Shown here: positions 34,959 through 38,310 of the stretch, in pieces
How the letters are laid out: each line of letters starts with the position of its first letter
How positions within the stretch are numbered: position 1 is the stretch's first letter
Source: Candidatus Nealsoniibacteriota bacterium
GTDB taxonomy: Bacteria > Patescibacteriota > Minisyncoccia > Minisyncoccales > RBG-13-42-11
DNA: 38,310 nucleotides
Direction: 5' to 3'
Assembly: GCA_019923655.1 (NCBI GenBank)
Contig: JAHXGL010000004.1
Span: forward strand, 1-38,310
Program-made: the position numbers and the translations under genes
The notes under the pieces: generated by a model
What the model saw: the letters and a program-made list of their open reading frames with translations, nothing else
Told to the model about the DNA's origin: nothing
Databases searched by the model: none

Positions 34959-35003
34959 AGGAGTGTTGACTTTCCTGTTTGCCTGGTTAAAATATAATAA
35001 GCT

Positions 35004-36338
35004 ATGGAACAATCTTTGAAAAAAATCACTGGCGAAATAGAACTTTCTCCGTCCCTTCTCAATATAGCACAAAACATAAAAAATGTTTCTGATTTTGCAA
35101 AAGAAGCCAATAATTTTCTTGGAAAAAGCATCACTGAATTCTTAGAAATCATTTTAGGGGCTGGAATTTTTCTCAAAACTTCTGATATTCATATTGAACC
35201 CCAGGAAGAAAAAGCTAATATACGGCTAAGATTAGACGGGATATTGCAAGAAGTAATGTCTTTTGACTTAAAAATCCTTCAAGCGCTTACTTCCAGAATC
35301 AAACTTCTTTCAGGGGTAAAATTAAACATTACAGACAGGCCTCAAGACGGCCGCTTTTCAGTATTAATCACGGCCGCAAACGAGCAAACCATGGCAATTG
35401 AAATCAGGGCTTCTTTTCTTCCCTCTGAACATGGAGAGTCAATTGTTTTCAGAATCTTAAACCCGCAAAGTTTAATCAGCTTAGAAGCTTTAGGACTAAG
35501 AAAAGATTTATTGGCTCTTTTTGAAAAAGAAATCAAAAAGCCCAATGGAATGATTATTGTTACAGGGCCAACCGGCTCGGGAAAAACAACCACTCTTTAC
35601 GCTTTTTTAAAAAACATTCAAAGACCGGAGATTAAAGTTATTACCATTGAAGACCCGATTGAATATCATCTAAAAGGAATTTCTCAAACTCAAACAGTTC
35701 CTGAAAAAGGATATGATTTCGCTTCTGGCTTAAAATCAATTATGCGCCAGGACCCGGATGTAATTCTGGTTGGGGAGATCAGGGACCTGGAAACTGCTGA
35801 AATTGGACTCCAAGCCGCTTTAACCGGCCATTTAGTTCTGACCACCCTTCACACTAATGACGCGGCCGGCACTATTGCCAGATTAATCAGTTTAGGTTCC
35901 AGCGCTTCTAACATCGGCCCGGCAATAAATATAGCTATTGCCCAGAGATTGGTCAGGCGAGTTTGTAAAAAGTGTTCAACCCTTCAAACAATCCCGGTTT
36001 CAGCTTTGGAAAAAATAAAAAAAGAATTACAGAATCTCCCAAAAAAAATAGAGATTCCAAAATTATCTCAAGAATTAAAAATTGCCAAAATTAAAGGATG
36101 TCCGGATTGTAATTTCACTGGCTACCGAGGCAGAATTGGCATCCTTGAAGTCTTAATAGTTGACGGAGAAATGGAAAAATTCATCTTGACATTGCCCTCT
36201 ATCACAGGATTAAAAGAAAAAGCAATAGAAAAGGGAATGGTCCCAATGCTTCAAGACGGATTAATAAAGGTCTTGGAAAAGATTACCACTTTAGAAGAAA
36301 TAGAAAGGGTAATAGGAATCTCAAGCAAAGAGCCATGA
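35004..36338 (+). CDS. Type II secretion/type IV pilus assembly ATPase (GspE/PilB family)
   Basis: SDIHIEPQEEKANIRLRLDGILQEV, GPTGSGKTTTLYAFLKNI, ITIEDPIEYHLKGISQTQ, ILVGEIRDLETAEIGLQAALTGHLVLTTLHTNDA, CKKCS..CPDC zinc motif. Confidence 0.95.
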   Translation: MEQSLKKITGEIELSPSLLNIAQNIKNVSDFAKEANNFLGKSITEFLEIILGAGIFLKTSDIHIEPQEEKANIRLRLDGILQEVMSFDLKILQALTSRIKLLSGVKLNITDRPQDGRFSVLITAANEQTMAIEIRASFLPSEHGESIVFRILNPQSLISLEALGLRKDLLALFEKEIKKPNGMIIVTGPTGSGKTTTLYAFLKNIQRPEIKVITIEDPIEYHLKGISQTQTVPEKGYDFASGLKSIMRQDPDVILVGEIRDLETAEIGLQAALTGHLVLTTLHTNDAAGTIARLISLGSSASNIGPAINIAIAQRLVRRVCKKCSTLQTIPVSALEKIKKELQNLPKKIEIPKLSQELKIAKIKGCPDCNFTGYRGRIGILEVLIVDGEMEKFILTLPSITGLKEKAIEKGMVPMLQDGLIKVLEKITTLEEIERVIGISSKEP

Positions 36339-37441
36339 AAATAATAATAGCTGTTTTAATTTTCGTTCTGTCCGCTGTTCCTGTTTTTCAGCAATCTGAA
36401 ATTTTAGCCGCAAGGAAAATAGACATTAACACTGCTTCTTATGAAGAGCTGCAAGAAATAATCTGGGTTGGCCCGGCTATAGCCCGAAGAATAAGAGAGT
36501 CCAGGCCGTTTTATTCTTTAGACGACATTATTAAAGTGAGGGGTATAGGCAAAAAACGGCTTGAAGACATTAAAAAACAAGGATTGGCTTGGGTTAATCC
36601 GGAAACAAAACCTAGCCCAGAGCTTGAGCGCAAAATACAGCCAGAACAAGAGCAGAAGCCGGTACCAGAGCAAGAACTGCAACCCAGCCCTGAACCGCAA
36701 GCCATTGTTTATCCTTCTAATGTCTTAATAAATGAAATCCTGCCTTCGCCAGAAGGCCCGGACGCTGAAGAAGAATGGATTGAAATTTTTAACCAGAATA
36801 ATTTTGAGGTTAATCTTTTCGGCTGGCAAATAACAGACACTATTGGCAGAACTAAAATCTATGTTTTTCCTACTAAAACCTTGATTGAGCCAAAAAGATT
36901 TTTAGTTCTTAGCCGACCAATCAGTAAAATTACTCTAAACAATGACCAGGATGCCTTAAAGCTTTTACGTCCAGATGGAAAAATTGCTGATTCAGTGAAA
37001 TATGAAAAAGCGCCAAGAGGAAAATCATACAACCGGCCCCTATTAGACAATGACAATTTAACAGACGCAAATAGCCCTGAATGGTTTTGGAGTTCTGTTT
37101 TAACCCCTGGAATGGCAAATATCAGCCCTGTTGTCTTTTCAGCAGAAGAGGCAGTAAAACAAACAGAAGAACAAAAAGCAAAATTTACTGAAGAGCCCTT
37201 AAAAAGAGAGCCTGCCCTGAAATATGGATTAGGGGCTATTAAAGAACAGGTTCATTTTCCAGAGCAACGAAATAAAGTTTCCAAATCCGAATGGATTTGG
37301 AAGACTAAAGTTTCCAAATTCTTTGGGTTTTGGAATGCCCTTGAAAGGAAAAATATGCCTGTTTTCGTAATCGCCTTGGTTGTTGCTCTCTTCTCCGGGA
37401 CAATAATTTTAATCCTTAAAAGAAAAATTAAAACAAGTTAA
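36335..37441 (+). CDS. Secreted/anchored HhH (ComEA-like) + lamin-tail domain protein with C-terminal TM
   Basis: KIDINTASYEELQEIIWVGPAIARRIRESRPFYSLDDIIKVRGIGKKRLEDIK; LINEILPSPEGPDAEEEWIEIFNQNNFEVNLFGWQITD; C-terminal MPVFVIALVVALFSGTIILILKRKIK. Confidence 0.88.
   Translation: MKIIIAVLIFVLSAVPVFQQSEILAARKIDINTASYEELQEIIWVGPAIARRIRESRPFYSLDDIIKVRGIGKKRLEDIKKQGLAWVNPETKPSPELERKIQPEQEQKPVPEQELQPSPEPQAIVYPSNVLINEILPSPEGPDAEEEWIEIFNQNNFEVNLFGWQITDTIGRTKIYVFPTKTLIEPKRFLVLSRPISKITLNNDQDALKLLRPDGKIADSVKYEKAPRGKSYNRPLLDNDNLTDANSPEWFWSSVLTPGMANISPVVFSAEEAVKQTEEQKAKFTEEPLKREPALKYGLGAIKEQVHFPEQRNKVSKSEWIWKTKVSKFFGFWNALERKNMPVFVIALVVALFSGTIILILKRKIKTS
37276..37335. repeat. In-gene copy of the CCAAAT/ATTTGG palindromic repeat
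   Basis: gtttccaaatccgaatggatttggaagactaaagtttccaaattctttgggttttgga; same motifs as 33449..33582 and 25000..25105. Confidence 0.85.
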
Positions 37442-37498
37442 AAAAATAGAAAACAAGAGATCTCCTTGAAATTTTGCCATTTTTCTTTTTAATGTGTA

Positions 37499-37536
37499 TA
37501 AATCTATGAAAGAAAAAATTAAAAACAAAAAAATAG
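37499..37536. repeat. 38-bp perfect direct repeat, copy 1 (start region of NYN gene)
   Basis: TAAATCTATGAAAGAAAAAATTAAAAACAAAAAAATAG, identical to 38259..38296. Confidence 0.97.
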
Positions 37537-38105
37537 AAAATGAGAATGTAATTTATGTTTTTATTGATGCATCAAATGTTTGGAGCGCCGTAAAGTCGGT
37601 GAAGAAGTTTATTGAATACAAAAAGCTTAAAAATTATTTTAGAAATAATTTTAATGCTAGCAATGTTGAAATTTTTTATTATGACGCCTACCCAAAAGAA
37701 GGAACAAGAGAACATAACTTGGATGGAAAACATAAATTCTACACATATCTCAAGAAAGGCCTTGATTTTACCGTAAGGAAAAAAGAATTGAAAAGAATTT
37801 CTATTATTAGCGAAAATGGAGAATCTATTATGGAAAAAGGGAATATGGATGTGGAAATAACTATTGACGCCCTGCATAATATGAATAAATACGATACAGC
37901 TGTTTTATTTAGCGGTGATGCTGATTTTTTGGCATTGGTAAGTTATTTGAAAAATCGCAACAAAAAAATTTATATTTTTTCATCAAAAGATAATATTTCT
38001 CATGAATTAAAAACTGGCTGTGATGGTTATTTTGACCTAAAAAATATAAATGAATTTTGGGGTAAAGATTTAAAATATCGCATAAAAAAAACTACCCTCG
38101 ACTAA
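37506..38105 (+). CDS. NYN-domain (LabA/DUF88-type, PIN-like) putative nuclease
   Basis: VIYVFIDASNVWSAVKSVKKFIEYKKLKNYF, EIFYYDAYP, KGNMDVEITIDALHNMNKYDTAVLFSGDADFLALVSYLKNRNKKIYIFSSKDNISHELKTGCDGYFDL. Confidence 0.9.
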   Translation: MKEKIKNKKIENENVIYVFIDASNVWSAVKSVKKFIEYKKLKNYFRNNFNASNVEIFYYDAYPKEGTREHNLDGKHKFYTYLKKGLDFTVRKKELKRISIISENGESIMEKGNMDVEITIDALHNMNKYDTAVLFSGDADFLALVSYLKNRNKKIYIFSSKDNISHELKTGCDGYFDLKNINEFWGKDLKYRIKKTTLD

Positions 38106-38200
38106 GAGGGTAGCCCTGGGATGTATAACCCTAACGGTTCTATGGAAGAACCGAAAGACATTATCAGTGTAGCAAGCTAATACCCATTGTCAAGTGTTGA
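38092..38200 (+). other. Candidate structured RNA downstream of (and overlapping the stop of) the NYN gene
   Basis: Hairpin CTACCCTC-GACTAA-GAGGGTAG (38092..38113) with the stop codon in its loop; hairpin CGGTTCT-ATGGA-AGAACCG (38135..38153); compact, less AT-rich segment in an AT-rich context. Confidence 0.5.
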
Positions 38201-38258
38201 AAACTAAAAAATCGTAAAAATAGCAAAATTTAGTTTTTGGAAATAAAATATATGAAAA

Positions 38259-38296
38259 TAAATCTATGAAAGAAAAAATTAAAAACAAAAAAATAG
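38259..38296. repeat. 38-bp perfect direct repeat, copy 2 (start of a possible next cassette)
   Basis: Identical to 37499..37536; reads MKEKIKNKKIGTFPN into the window end. Confidence 0.97.
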
Positions 38297-38310
38297 GGAC
38301 TTTTCCGAAT

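Overview
The window looks like a Patescibacteria (CPR)/Parcubacteria-type genome segment. This is inferred from gene content and protein style; no rRNA is present. Most genes lie on the minus strand. Housekeeping and metabolic content: metG, RNase Y, clpP, tig, nusA, greA, Mn-dependent PPase, Ca/Na antiporter, a three-gene HgdC/DUF2229 module, MgtE-like transporter, endonuclease Q, amino-acid permease, M50 protease, NIF3, rtcB, SAM methyltransferase, nitrilase, Mur ligase, rpsT, holA, a stand-alone 5'-3' exonuclease, tsaE and a PilB/GspE ATPase. There are two tRNAs (Pro-TGG, Gly-TCC). Two paralogous secreted HhH(ComEA-like)+lamin-tail-domain proteins sit at opposite ends. Accessory layer: (i) one intact tnpB with a putative omegaRNA/right end, plus a detached ~105-bp copy of that right end lacking a 48-bp hairpin found in the intact copy; (ii) a second, decayed tnpB-like lineage that appears to truncate a neighbouring HTH gene; (iii) several families of short palindromic or tandem repeats, some inserted in frame in conserved genes; (iv) a ~235-bp deeply nested palindrome upstream of endoQ; (v) a methyltransferase gene bracketed by 15-bp perfect inverted repeats; (vi) at the right edge, a NYN-domain nuclease gene followed by a hairpin-rich segment and a perfect 38-bp repeat of its own start region. 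Items (iv) and (vi) are the best candidates for something undescribed.
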